Of a stretch of 46,724 bases of DNA, positions 1-7,265 are shown one piece after another. Numbering within the stretch: position 1 is the first letter of the stretch; the number at the start of each line of letters is the position of its first letter. The stretch comes from a virus: positions 1-46,724 of IMG/VR virus record IMGVR_UViG_3300046167_000334; one strand, 5' to 3'. The notes below the pieces were generated by a model, which saw nothing but the letters and a program-made list of their open reading frames with translations, was not told the origin of the DNA and did not search any database. A program made the position numbers and the translations under genes.

Positions 1-1
1 G

Positions 2-76
2 GTGAAAGAAATTATCGCAGGCGTTGCCTTCACAGTCATTGTAGCAATTGTCGCCATCGCAATGCTCTCCCTTTAA
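2..76 (+). CDS. Small hydrophobic membrane peptide (possibly a truncated gene end)
   Basis: A GTG-initiated frame gives a 24-residue peptide that starts VKEI and continues as one hydrophobic stretch rich in Ala, Val and Ile, ending MLSL before TAA. It is long enough for a single transmembrane helix. It lies at the window edge, so it may be the C-terminus of a longer gene; the GTG and the natural length of a membrane mini-protein also allow it to be complete. A strong terminator follows directly. I do not recognise a family. Confidence 0.4.
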   Translation: MKEIIAGVAFTVIVAIVAIAMLSL

Positions 77-104
77 TCAATGGCAATTAATGGGAGTTGA
101 CATC

Positions 105-130
105 AAACCCCGATTCGTCGGGGTTTTTTT
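105..130 (+). terminator. Rho-independent terminator
   Basis: A 9-bp stem (AAACCCCGA with TCGGGGTTT) closes on a TTCG tetraloop and runs into seven T residues. It ends transcription entering from the left edge before the packaging operon begins at 201. Confidence 0.9.
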
Positions 131-200
131 ATCACAAGAACGACAGCCCTTTTTTTTAATTTAATTTTGCATTATATGAAAATTAAAGGAGGGCCGCATC

Positions 201-827
201 ATGGCGAAAAAAACAACCAAGAAACAACCAGCCAAAAAATCTGTCGGTAGGCCAAAGTTTGAAATCACAGAAGAAGTGATGTCAGAGGTTAAAACCCTTG
301 CGGGGCAGGGATTGACTGTCGAACAAATCGCATCTTGCTTGGGAATTTCACCCGCCACCTTCTACAATAGGCAGGCCGAAAACTTAGAGTTTATGGAGAC
401 TATAAAAAAGGGAAAGGCAATTGCCCTGTCAAAAGTCACCAATGCCCTGTTTGAAAATGCTGTGGTCGAGCGGGATAATGTCGCCATCATTTACTACCTA
501 AACAACAGAGACAAAGAAAACTGGTCGAACAAGCATGAGGTCGCAACCACTGTCGAGCATACAAATGTCATAGATTTAACAAGGATGAGCGATGACCAAC
601 TCAGCGCAATTGCATCAGCTTTTAAGCAAGCTGACACTGGAGCAAGTTCAAGCGGAGCGTTACCGCAGATCATTGAGGGAGTTTACGAAAGCGCATGGCC
701 GACGATTGAACCGGGCGTCAGACTTCCAAAACAATTGGCACCTAGATGCAATCAGCGATCACCTCCAAGCAGTGGTCGAAGGCGACATCAAACGCCTGAT
801 CATCAAACGTGCCGCCACGCCACATGA
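201..827 (+). CDS. terS: Terminase small subunit (C-terminal end uncertain)
   Basis: Likely DNA-recognition subunit of the packaging motor. A Lys-rich N-terminus (residues 1-17) is followed by a helix-turn-helix-like segment around residues 36-58 (GLTVEQIASCLGISPATFYN). A helical segment comes next, containing YYLNNRDKENWSNK, which is typical of phage small terminases of this type. A strong GGAGGG ribosome site at 188-193 supports the start. The large subunit begins inside this frame at 592. From about residue 150 onward the frame reads through large-subunit sequence (SAWPTIEPGV is a large-subunit motif), so the natural stop has probably been lost to an indel. The last 50-60 residues should not be trusted. 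Confidence 0.8.
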   Translation: MAKKTTKKQPAKKSVGRPKFEITEEVMSEVKTLAGQGLTVEQIASCLGISPATFYNRQAENLEFMETIKKGKAIALSKVTNALFENAVVERDNVAIIYYLNNRDKENWSNKHEVATTVEHTNVIDLTRMSDDQLSAIASAFKQADTGASSSGALPQIIEGVYESAWPTIEPGVRLPKQLAPRCNQRSPPSSGRRRHQTPDHQTCRHAT

Positions 828-973
828 AATCCATTCAGCGTGGCCGTGGCGCTGCCAGCGTGGACGTGGGCACACCAACCCTCACAAGAAGTTTCTCTAC
901 GCCTCCTATGCGCTCTTCCCTGTCCATCAGGGACAGCACCAAGTGTCGCCGGCTGATCGATAGCCCGTGGTAC
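592..973 (+). pseudogene. terL: Terminase large subunit, N-terminal ATPase part, broken by about seven frame changes
   Basis: The ATPase half of the large terminase is recognisable but scattered over all three frames. In order it reads ERYRRSLREFTK, SAWPTIEPGV, FQNNWHLDAISDHLQAVV, then the Walker A-type segment NVPPRHMKS (about 806-830), SVAVALPAWTWAHQPS, KFLYASYAL and SIRDSTKCRRLIDSPWY. It then enters the intact frame at 967. Five switches fit single-base insertions and two fit single-base deletions; they total +3, so the start and end frames agree. The start at 592 has an AAGGA element just upstream and overlaps the small subunit. A phage cannot package without this gene and the rest of it is intact, so consensus errors are more likely than a true pseudogene. 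Confidence 0.8.
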
Positions 974-2106
974 AGGCGCACTTCGGTGACAAGTTTAAGC
1001 TGACCGACGATCAAAACCAGAAGCAGCGGTTTGAGAATGATCACACAGGCTATAGGATCGCCACCAGTGTTGGCGGCGCTTTGACCGGAGACGGGGGAGA
1101 CGTTATCTGCATTGATGACCCCCACAATTCGATAGAAGCCGACAGCAGCGCCGTCAGGGAGGGTGTGCTGGAGTGGTGGGATCAGGCCATGCAGACGCGC
1201 CTTAACGATCCAAAGACGGGCGCGTTTGTCATCATCATGCAAAGACTGCACGAACAAGACCTCACGGGCCATATACTCGCAAATGAGCTAGGCAATGAGT
1301 GGGATCACCTGTGCCTTCCTGCCAGATATGAGATCGGCCATCCCACGCCCAACAGATCAACTCTTGGCTTCACAGACCCCCGCACAGAAGAGGGGGAGCT
1401 TCTGTGGCCCGATAGGATGGACGAGAAGACCCTGACTACCCTAGAGCGGTCTCTCGGCTCCTACGCAGCCGCAGGGCAGCTACAGCAGCGGCCAAGCCCC
1501 AAGGGCGGTGGTATCCTCAAGTCAAGCTGGTGGGTGCCGTGGGAAAAGGAAAATTTACCCGACAATATCGAATATGTAATTCAATCTTGGGACACAGCCT
1601 TTGAAACAAAGGAAAGCTCCAGCTTCAGCGCCAGAACAACTTGGGGCGTATTCAAGTATCAAGGATACGACTGCGCCATCGTGCTAGAGGCGTGGTACGA
1701 TAAAGTTAACTACCCACAGCTACGCAAGCTGGCGCAGGAGGCATACGATGACTGGGAGCCAGACGCAGTTTTGATAGAGAAGAAGGCTTCGGGAAGCAGC
1801 TTGCTGCATGATTTGAGGCAGGCAGGGGTGCCAGTGCTGGCGTACAGCCCAGACCGAGACAAAGAAGCTCGCGCACACGCCGCATCTGCCCTGCTGGAAG
1901 ACGGCAGAATATTCTATCCCAAGCGCAAATGGGCCGAAGATTTGATCTCAATATGTGCCGCCTTCCCCGCTCACCCAAATGATGATATCGTTGACACTTG
2001 CACCCAAGCATGGCTAAGACTGAGAAAAGGATGGTTCTTAGGCCACACTGAAGACCCCGACGAGGACGATTATCAAGAACCGCAAAGGATAACTCTCTAT
2101 GGCTGA
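967..2106 (+). CDS. terL: Terminase large subunit, Walker B to nuclease portion
   Basis: This is the intact remainder of the DNA-packaging motor ATPase/nuclease. Walker B VICIDD is at residues 46-51 of this frame, followed by the coupling-type segment VIIMQRLHEQDLTGHIL. The C-terminal RNase H-like nuclease domain carries QSWDTAFE (Asp209), VLIEKKASG (Glu271) and PNDDIVDT (Asp339/340/343) as probable metal ligands. The protein cuts concatemers and pumps DNA through the portal into the prohead. The apparent GTG start at 967 is not the real start; the N-terminal ATPase lies in the disrupted region upstream. The 3' end overlaps the portal gene by 8 bases, implying translational coupling. Confidence 0.93.
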   Translation: MVQAHFGDKFKLTDDQNQKQRFENDHTGYRIATSVGGALTGDGGDVICIDDPHNSIEADSSAVREGVLEWWDQAMQTRLNDPKTGAFVIIMQRLHEQDLTGHILANELGNEWDHLCLPARYEIGHPTPNRSTLGFTDPRTEEGELLWPDRMDEKTLTTLERSLGSYAAAGQLQQRPSPKGGGILKSSWWVPWEKENLPDNIEYVIQSWDTAFETKESSSFSARTTWGVFKYQGYDCAIVLEAWYDKVNYPQLRKLAQEAYDDWEPDAVLIEKKASGSSLLHDLRQAGVPVLAYSPDRDKEARAHAASALLEDGRIFYPKRKWAEDLISICAAFPAHPNDDIVDTCTQAWLRLRKGWFLGHTEDPDEDDYQEPQRITLYG

Positions 2107-4561
2107 TCCAAATGTAATCCCGTTTGCCGAAGGCGCACCCGCAGATGACCTGATGGTCGAGACCCTCCCAGACGGTGACGTGCTAATCGGTGATCCAGAG
2201 CTTGACGTAATCGAAGAAAGCGACAACGGCTTTGACGCAAATCTCGCAGAAGAGATCGACGCACGGGAGCTATCGGCAAAAGGCGCAGAGCTTGTATCGT
2301 ATTACGAAAACGATGAAGCGGCCAGAGACGAGTGGAAAACACGCTACAAGGCAGGGTTGCGTACCTTAGACCCAGACGGAGGCTTAGATGAAAGCGAAGA
2401 CGAGAGGGCCACCCGTGGCCTGTCTATCGTTGTTCACCCCCTAATCGCAGAAGCGGCAACGCAATTCAATGCCAAGGCCATTGCAGAACTTTACCCGTCA
2501 GGTGGCCCAATCAAGACGGTCATCATTGGTCAGCCAGACGAGGAAATCGAAGAGCAGGGCCGCAGGGTCAGAGAATTTATGAATTATCAGATCACAGAGG
2601 AAATGCCCGAATACTTTCCCGATCTGGATCAAATGCTGTTTCACCTACCGCTGGTCGGCCAGACGTTCAAAAAGGTTTGGTGGGACGTAAACCTCGACAG
2701 GCAATGCAGCCAGTTCGTCAAGGCAGAAGACTTTTGCGTGGCTCCAGAGAGCAAAGACCTCTACACATCCCCACGCTATACTCACCTCATCAGAATGCCG
2801 AAGAACGACTACAATCGCTATGTTCAAAACGGCTACTACCTCCAGACCAGCGATGCAGGCAGCGATGATGTCGATCCAGCCGACAGCGTTATTGGCGAAA
2901 TCGAAGGCGTTGATGAATACGACGATAGCAACGATGACATAATCACACTGCTGGAGATGCACGTCTATGATTTGTTCGACGGCATTGATGGCGAAGAAAT
3001 GGATGAAGAGGATGAGGACGATAATGCTGTCGCCCTGCCCTATGTCATTACCATTGATTACGACAATCAAAAGATCGTGTCGGTCAGGCGCAATTGGCGC
3101 GAAGACGATGAAATGAAAAAACGCCGTGACTGGTTTGTGAGCTACAAGTTCTTGCCGGGTTTAGGATTTTACGGCTTTGGCCTATATCACATGATCGGTG
3201 GGTTGGGCAAAGCGGCGACAGGATCGCTTCGCGCTCTGCTCGACAGTGCCGCATTCAGCAATATGCAGGGTGGGTTCAAGTTGCGTGGCCGTGTTACTGG
3301 CGGCGATGTGCAAGTTAACCCCGGTGAATTTGTCGATCTCGACAGCACCGTCGATGACGTTAACAAAGCCATAATGCCACTGCCGTTTAAGGAGCCGTCA
3401 GGGTCGCTGTTTAATTTGCTGGGCTTTATGGTCGATGCAGGCCAACGCTTTGCATCCACAGCCGATCTTAATGTCGGTGACGTAAATCCCAACGCCCCAG
3501 TGGGATCGACGGTTGCCTTAATTGAGCAGGGATCGAAGGCGTTCAGCGCAATTCACAAGCGCTTGCACTACTCGCAGGGCCAAGAATTTAAACTCTTATC
3601 AAATCTAAACGCAGAAAATCTGCCAGAAGAGTTTACCTTCTCACGCGCTGGAGCAGCCGAAACGGTCTATGCCGCCGACTTTGATGACCGCATTGACATC
3701 GTGCCTGTGTCCGACCCCAACATCTTTAGCACCGCCCAGCGTATCGCGCAGGCACAGGCCGTGCTGCAAATGGCGCAGGCCGCACCGCAACTGCATGATA
3801 TGTACGAGGCGTACAAGCGGATGTACGAGGCGATCCGCATTCAGAACATCGATGAAATATTAAAAAAGCCAGAAGAAGCCGTCCAGATGGACTGCATCGA
3901 TGAAAATATGAGCGTGATGTATGGCAAGCCAATCCGCGCCTTCATTGAGCAAGACCATGAGGCGCACATCGCGGTGCATATGCAGTTTCTGCAAGACCCA
4001 TCTTTGGCTGGCAACCCCGGCGCTAAAACCATGCAGCCGATCTTAATTGCACACATCGCAGAGCATATTGCGCTGCTGTATCGCCTGAGAATGCAGGCCA
4101 GTGTGGCAATGCCACTGCCGCCACTGCCCGACTTTAAAGACCCCAACTTTAAGTTTGAGGACGTTGATCCAGAGCAAGATCGCTTAATTAGCCAACGGGC
4201 CGCAGAAGTGGTCAGGGCCGCACCCCAGATGAAGCAGATCGAAGCGATCAGGGGCGTTGGTCAGCAGGGTCAAGGTCAGGGCAATCCATTGGAATACGCG
4301 CAGCAATTGGCAAAGTTGGAGACCGAAGCCCTTACGGCCAGAACACAGGCGCAAATTGCTGCCGATCAGGCCAAGGCTCAATCGAACATTCAGATCAAGC
4401 AGGCAGAGGCCAAGCAAGATATGCAGATCGAAATGGCAAAGGCGCAGGCCGACTTGCAGGCGAAGGTCACAAAGCTGGAGGCCGAATTGCAGCTTGAGCG
4501 GGAGAAGAACGCAGCAAAACTAGAAATGGAGGCAATGAAGAATGTACCCCCCACGATATAA
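2099..4561 (+). CDS. Portal protein (P22/T7-like, 820 aa)
   Basis: Forms the dodecameric ring at one head vertex through which DNA is packaged and ejected. The length and domain order fit large podovirus portals. The N-terminus is acidic. A central core contains GFYGFGLYHMIGGL (about residues 356-370) and NAPVGSTVALIEQG (about 464-478), both characteristic of this portal type. Residues about 720-816 form a long Gln/Ala/Lys/Glu-rich coiled coil, likely the barrel or an internal extension. An acidic insert around residues 285-305 is rich in Asp and Glu. It is coupled to the terminase upstream and overlaps the next small gene. Confidence 0.9.
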   Translation: MADPNVIPFAEGAPADDLMVETLPDGDVLIGDPELDVIEESDNGFDANLAEEIDARELSAKGAELVSYYENDEAARDEWKTRYKAGLRTLDPDGGLDESEDERATRGLSIVVHPLIAEAATQFNAKAIAELYPSGGPIKTVIIGQPDEEIEEQGRRVREFMNYQITEEMPEYFPDLDQMLFHLPLVGQTFKKVWWDVNLDRQCSQFVKAEDFCVAPESKDLYTSPRYTHLIRMPKNDYNRYVQNGYYLQTSDAGSDDVDPADSVIGEIEGVDEYDDSNDDIITLLEMHVYDLFDGIDGEEMDEEDEDDNAVALPYVITIDYDNQKIVSVRRNWREDDEMKKRRDWFVSYKFLPGLGFYGFGLYHMIGGLGKAATGSLRALLDSAAFSNMQGGFKLRGRVTGGDVQVNPGEFVDLDSTVDDVNKAIMPLPFKEPSGSLFNLLGFMVDAGQRFASTADLNVGDVNPNAPVGSTVALIEQGSKAFSAIHKRLHYSQGQEFKLLSNLNAENLPEEFTFSRAGAAETVYAADFDDRIDIVPVSDPNIFSTAQRIAQAQAVLQMAQAAPQLHDMYEAYKRMYEAIRIQNIDEILKKPEEAVQMDCIDENMSVMYGKPIRAFIEQDHEAHIAVHMQFLQDPSLAGNPGAKTMQPILIAHIAEHIALLYRLRMQASVAMPLPPLPDFKDPNFKFEDVDPEQDRLISQRAAEVVRAAPQMKQIEAIRGVGQQGQGQGNPLEYAQQLAKLETEALTARTQAQIAADQAKAQSNIQIKQAEAKQDMQIEMAKAQADLQAKVTKLEAELQLEREKNAAKLEMEAMKNVPPTI

Positions 4562-4821
4562 TTTGCCCCCCATTAATCCTGCCGCCTTCGGCGGTTTGCC
4601 GAAAGAGCAAGCGCAGGGTGCGCGGCCCCCGCCCTCCCTCCCAAGGTGGGGGTCAGCAGCCCATAGACATGAATAAATATTTAATGAATAAAGTAGCTGA
4701 GATTCGACAGCGCATGGGCGCTGGTGATATGGGTGCCTTGACGGCGATATCGGACGCCGCACAGGTTCCAGTACAGCAGCCCCCTATGCAGGGGCCACCT
4801 CAAAGACAGGGAATGGCGTAA
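4542..4821 (+). CDS. Small Pro/Gln-rich protein, probably one frameshifted gene
   Basis: An ATG at 4542 with a GGAGG site at 4528-4532 opens a frame beginning MYPPRYNLPPINPAAFGGLP. Near 4620-4640, in a stretch of C5 and G5 runs, the sensible reading moves one base and continues as GGGQQPIDMNKYLMNKVAEI to the stop at 4821. Read together this gives a protein of about 90 residues: a Pro-rich head, a short helix and a Pro/Gln-rich tail. The single-base insertion needed matches the disruptions elsewhere in the window. A Lys/Arg-poor frame from 4618 alone has no ribosome site. Function unknown. It overlaps the portal gene and touches the next gene (TAATG). Confidence 0.55.
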
Positions 4822-5387
4822 TGGATGAAAAACAGGGCGCGTTTGCAGATTTAGATTTTAAAGATAAATTTGATGATTTTGATTTGCCTGTTTCTGGCAA
4901 CATTAATATTGACGGCACCTCAAATGAACCACGTTCTGAATTGGATTTATACAGAACATTTGATGGTAGGATGGGCAGCATTAAACCCTCAATCGGCTAC
5001 ACTATTGAAGAAACAAAATCCAGAGATGGCATGGCTGACGTTAGAAACAAGGCCAGAACTGTGCGTCTTGGTCTGGATGGATCGACCACATTGGGGCCAG
5101 TAGATTTAAGCGGAAACGTCATGGGCAGCAGAACCATGCAGGACAAAACCTATACGTTTCCCTTTGCCACTTTCACGCAGGGAAGCTCCAGCACATTTTC
5201 AAAGCTAGGCGCAGCGGCCAAGATGGGCGCGTTTGATTTTGAAATCAACAGGCAAAAATCAAGCGGCATGGAGCCAGTATATTCTGGATCGATTGGCATG
5301 AATTTTGGTGATGGTGGTCGCATTAGCTACTCTGACAGCAGCACTGGCGAACCAAGAATTGACGCCAGATATCGAATGGAGTTTTAG
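4821..5387 (+). CDS. Beta-rich protein with outer-membrane-barrel-like pattern, 188 aa
   Basis: No enzyme motif is visible. The sequence is a succession of short strands with alternating polar and apolar residues separated by Gly/Asp/Asn turns (VSGNINIDGTSN, VRLGLDGSTTLGPVDLSGNV, YSGSIGMNFGDGGRISYSDS). It ends in RYRMEF, with a terminal Phe as in outer-membrane beta-barrels. It has no signal peptide. Similar Gly-rich beta proteins occur near structural genes of marine phages, from memory. A virion-carried protein that acts at the host envelope is possible but is inference. It starts on the TAATG overlap of the previous gene. Confidence 0.7.
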   Translation: MDEKQGAFADLDFKDKFDDFDLPVSGNINIDGTSNEPRSELDLYRTFDGRMGSIKPSIGYTIEETKSRDGMADVRNKARTVRLGLDGSTTLGPVDLSGNVMGSRTMQDKTYTFPFATFTQGSSSTFSKLGAAAKMGAFDFEINRQKSSGMEPVYSGSIGMNFGDGGRISYSDSSTGEPRIDARYRMEF

Positions 5388-5389
5388 AG

Positions 5390-6247
5390 ATGTGCGGTGG
5401 ATATGGTGATACAGACAGCAACAGAGATGGTGAAGTAACTCTTGCTGATTTCTTCAGAGACATTACAGACGGCGGTGGTGCGGGATATTCTGGCGCACGG
5501 TTTGGGGGCGGTACTGGCTCTAGTGTATTAGATGACAACAATGACATGTATGTATCCGAAGCAGAATATATGCGGGGGCAAAAAGCATATGAAGCCAATC
5601 AACGAGAGGGCATCGAAGATGGTCGTTTCGGCAATGCATACAGGGACTCTCAAAACATATTGAGCAAGTTTAGCAATACCTTTGGCGCACTGCCACGGGG
5701 ATCGATACGCCAAGAGGCTGCATTGGGGCCAGAATATGGATCACCAATAGAGACAAAAAATATGGCTAGTTTTTTGCAGGGCGGTGGCTTTACGGGCGCT
5801 GCTATCAGGGGAGTTAGTGGGTTTTTAGGTGGGTCGGCTGACGCTGCTGGAGATATGGCTATGGCTCCAGTTCGGGCGTACAGGGGCGAGGGCGCACCGC
5901 CCGATCCTGTTGTAACACCAGAGCAGCAGGCAATAAGTTATGACAGCATCTTTAACACAGGTTCTTCTCAGTTCGATAAGTTACCAGAGGCTCAACGAAA
6001 CGCTATCATACGAGGTACACGGTCTTTAAATTCACGTCTGGGACGGCCCGTGTCTGTGCCTGCGAATGTGCCTGTCAATAATGTGGAAGTGTCTACAGCC
6101 ACAAACACAGCAGATGCGTCTGGCACACCATACGTTGTGAATGCTGAAGATATGGGGGGAGGTATGGTTAAGGTATTTTATGGAGATAATTCATCTGAAA
6201 TTATGCCAGCAATAAATTACCAATTAATGATGCAAAATTATGTATAG
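5390..6247 (+). CDS. Protein with two N-terminal EF-hand-like calcium loops, 285 aa
   Basis: Two canonical 12-residue calcium-binding loops are visible. DSNRDGEVTLAD at residues 9-20 has ligand positions D1, N3, D5, G6, hydrophobic 8 and D12. DDNNDMYVSEAE at residues 48-59 has D1, N3, D5, V8, S9 and E12. Both are followed by aromatic residues, as in EF-hands or dockerin-like repeats. The rest is Gly/Ala-rich with a hydrophobic Gly-rich stretch around residues 125-160 and a beta-like C-terminus. A calcium-dependent structural or protein-docking role in the virion is a reasonable guess. The gene lies in the packaging-to-capsid accessory block and is preceded by a two-base gap. Confidence 0.75.
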   Translation: MCGGYGDTDSNRDGEVTLADFFRDITDGGGAGYSGARFGGGTGSSVLDDNNDMYVSEAEYMRGQKAYEANQREGIEDGRFGNAYRDSQNILSKFSNTFGALPRGSIRQEAALGPEYGSPIETKNMASFLQGGGFTGAAIRGVSGFLGGSADAAGDMAMAPVRAYRGEGAPPDPVVTPEQQAISYDSIFNTGSSQFDKLPEAQRNAIIRGTRSLNSRLGRPVSVPANVPVNNVEVSTATNTADASGTPYVVNAEDMGGGMVKVFYGDNSSEIMPAINYQLMMQNYV

Positions 6248-6256
6248 GAGAACGAC

Positions 6257-6823
6257 ATGAACCCCGACCTTGAACTAATTAAACAGTACGCACAGGCCAT
6301 ACAGGCCACTGGATTGCTGGAAGAAGACACCGTAAATGGCATTACCGCAATGGTTGATCGGGCGAGAGATCAGTTTAGAGTTGCTGATGAGCAGGGCATT
6401 CCGCGAGAAACCCTACAGCTTTTGCCTGACGATCAACGCGCAGCAATGCAGGAAGTTTTAATGCAAGTGCAACGATCTTATGGCGCACGGTCTGAAGGCG
6501 AAATGATGAATGAGCGGTCATACCAAGTTGATGATCGCATGGAAAGAATGACGCCTGCTGAAATGCAAAGACAACGGGCATCTGGCGCAATCAGTGAAAA
6601 CGAAAGATCATACCAAGTTGATGATGGAATGATGAGTATGCCACCAAGTCAAATGGCTGAAATGCAGCGCAAGGGCGAAATATCTCCCGACACTATTTAT
6701 GAGAATATCGATGGATTAGACATTGCGCGGAGACCTACTGCACCAGCAACATCGCCACGGCCAAAGATGCGCCCAGAAAATCTAGGCACAATGGGACAGA
6801 CGCGCCCACAACTGCGACCATAA
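6257..6823 (+). CDS. Met/Gln/Arg-rich helical protein with internal repeat, 188 aa
   Basis: Not recognised. The N-terminal 70 residues are helical. Residues about 80-140 contain two copies of a 30-residue unit, each with NERSYQVDD followed by a Met/Gln-rich helix (RMTPAEMQRQR and MSMPPSQMAEMQRK). The C-terminus is Pro/Arg-rich (ATSPRPKMRPENLG). Ribosome site AGGAG lies at 6247-6251. It probably belongs with the virion or head-associated accessory proteins around it. No enzyme motif is seen. Confidence 0.65.
   Translation: MNPDLELIKQYAQAIQATGLLEEDTVNGITAMVDRARDQFRVADEQGIPRETLQLLPDDQRAAMQEVLMQVQRSYGARSEGEMMNERSYQVDDRMERMTPAEMQRQRASGAISENERSYQVDDGMMSMPPSQMAEMQRKGEISPDTIYENIDGLDIARRPTAPATSPRPKMRPENLGTMGQTRPQLRP
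6518..6625 (+). repeat. Direct repeat with 90-bp period inside a coding region
   Basis: The 18-base string TCATACCAAGTTGATGAT occurs at 6518-6535 and exactly again at 6608-6625. It encodes the repeated SYQVDD peptide, indicating an internal duplication of a 30-codon unit. Confidence 0.85.
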
Positions 6824-6834
6824 AGGAGGCCGAC

Positions 6835-7131
6835 ATGGCACAGGTAGAAGTCGAAAACATGGAAGAAAATGCAGACCTTTTTATGGCAAAAATGGGCTTT
6901 CCCCATGATGCAGAAGGTTTGGAAATGTCAGACGATCAACTCGTTAATTTTTTGCTGCTGTGCCATCAAGACATGATGGGCGTTGATGGCGAAGATTACG
7001 GCGAAGACTACGAAGAGGTCGATGATCAAATGATGGATATGCCCCACGACAGTGACGTAAAGGTCAAGGTCATGAAGCTCGACGGCGGCAATGTCCAAGA
7101 GATGATGAACAAGCTGCTTGGCGGTCACTAA
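6835..7131 (+). CDS. Acidic protein of unknown function, 98 aa
   Basis: Strongly acidic, with the run DGEDYGEDYEEVDDQMMDM in the middle and a short basic/hydrophobic C-terminus (VKVKVMKLDGGNVQEMMNKL). An AAGGAGG ribosome site precedes the ATG at 6835. The stop overlaps the start of a very basic 44-residue protein (TAATG), so an acidic and a basic protein are made as a coupled pair. No family recognised. Confidence 0.7.
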   Translation: MAQVEVENMEENADLFMAKMGFPHDAEGLEMSDDQLVNFLLLCHQDMMGVDGEDYGEDYEEVDDQMMDMPHDSDVKVKVMKLDGGNVQEMMNKLLGGH

Positions 7132-7265
7132 TGCCCGTTATGAAGGTCAAGGGCGGCTATCGCTGGGGCAGCAAGGGCAAGGTTTATAAAACCAAGGCCG
7201 AAGCTGAAAAGCAGGGTCGCGCTGCCTATGCCGCTGGATATGGCAAAAAGAAAAAGGGCAAGTAG
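7131..7265 (+). CDS. Small basic protein with GGYRWGSKGKVY motif, 44 aa
   Basis: Starts MPVMKVKGGYRWGSKGKVY and continues through KTKAEAEKQGRAAYAAGYG to a Lys-rich tail. I recall this pattern (GxYxWGxxGKVY, then KQGRAxYAxGYG) as a small conserved protein in many podophage structural regions; no function is known to me. It overlaps the preceding stop by one base and ends one base before the next start. Confidence 0.8.
   Translation: MPVMKVKGGYRWGSKGKVYKTKAEAEKQGRAAYAAGYGKKKKGK

Noticed and set aside
680-980. Programmed ribosomal frameshifting in terL
   Set aside because: Seven shifts in both directions without slippery sequences or a shared signal cannot be a recoding mechanism; sequence error explains them better.
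2645-3070. 141-residue open frame on the - strand inside the portal gene
   Set aside because: It is antisense to a well supported portal gene, has low-complexity Ile/Val composition mirroring Asp codons, and lacks a ribosome site.
4572-4595. Terminator after the portal gene
   Set aside because: The CCGCC-TTC-GGCGG hairpin has no T tract and lies inside the probable frameshifted small gene.
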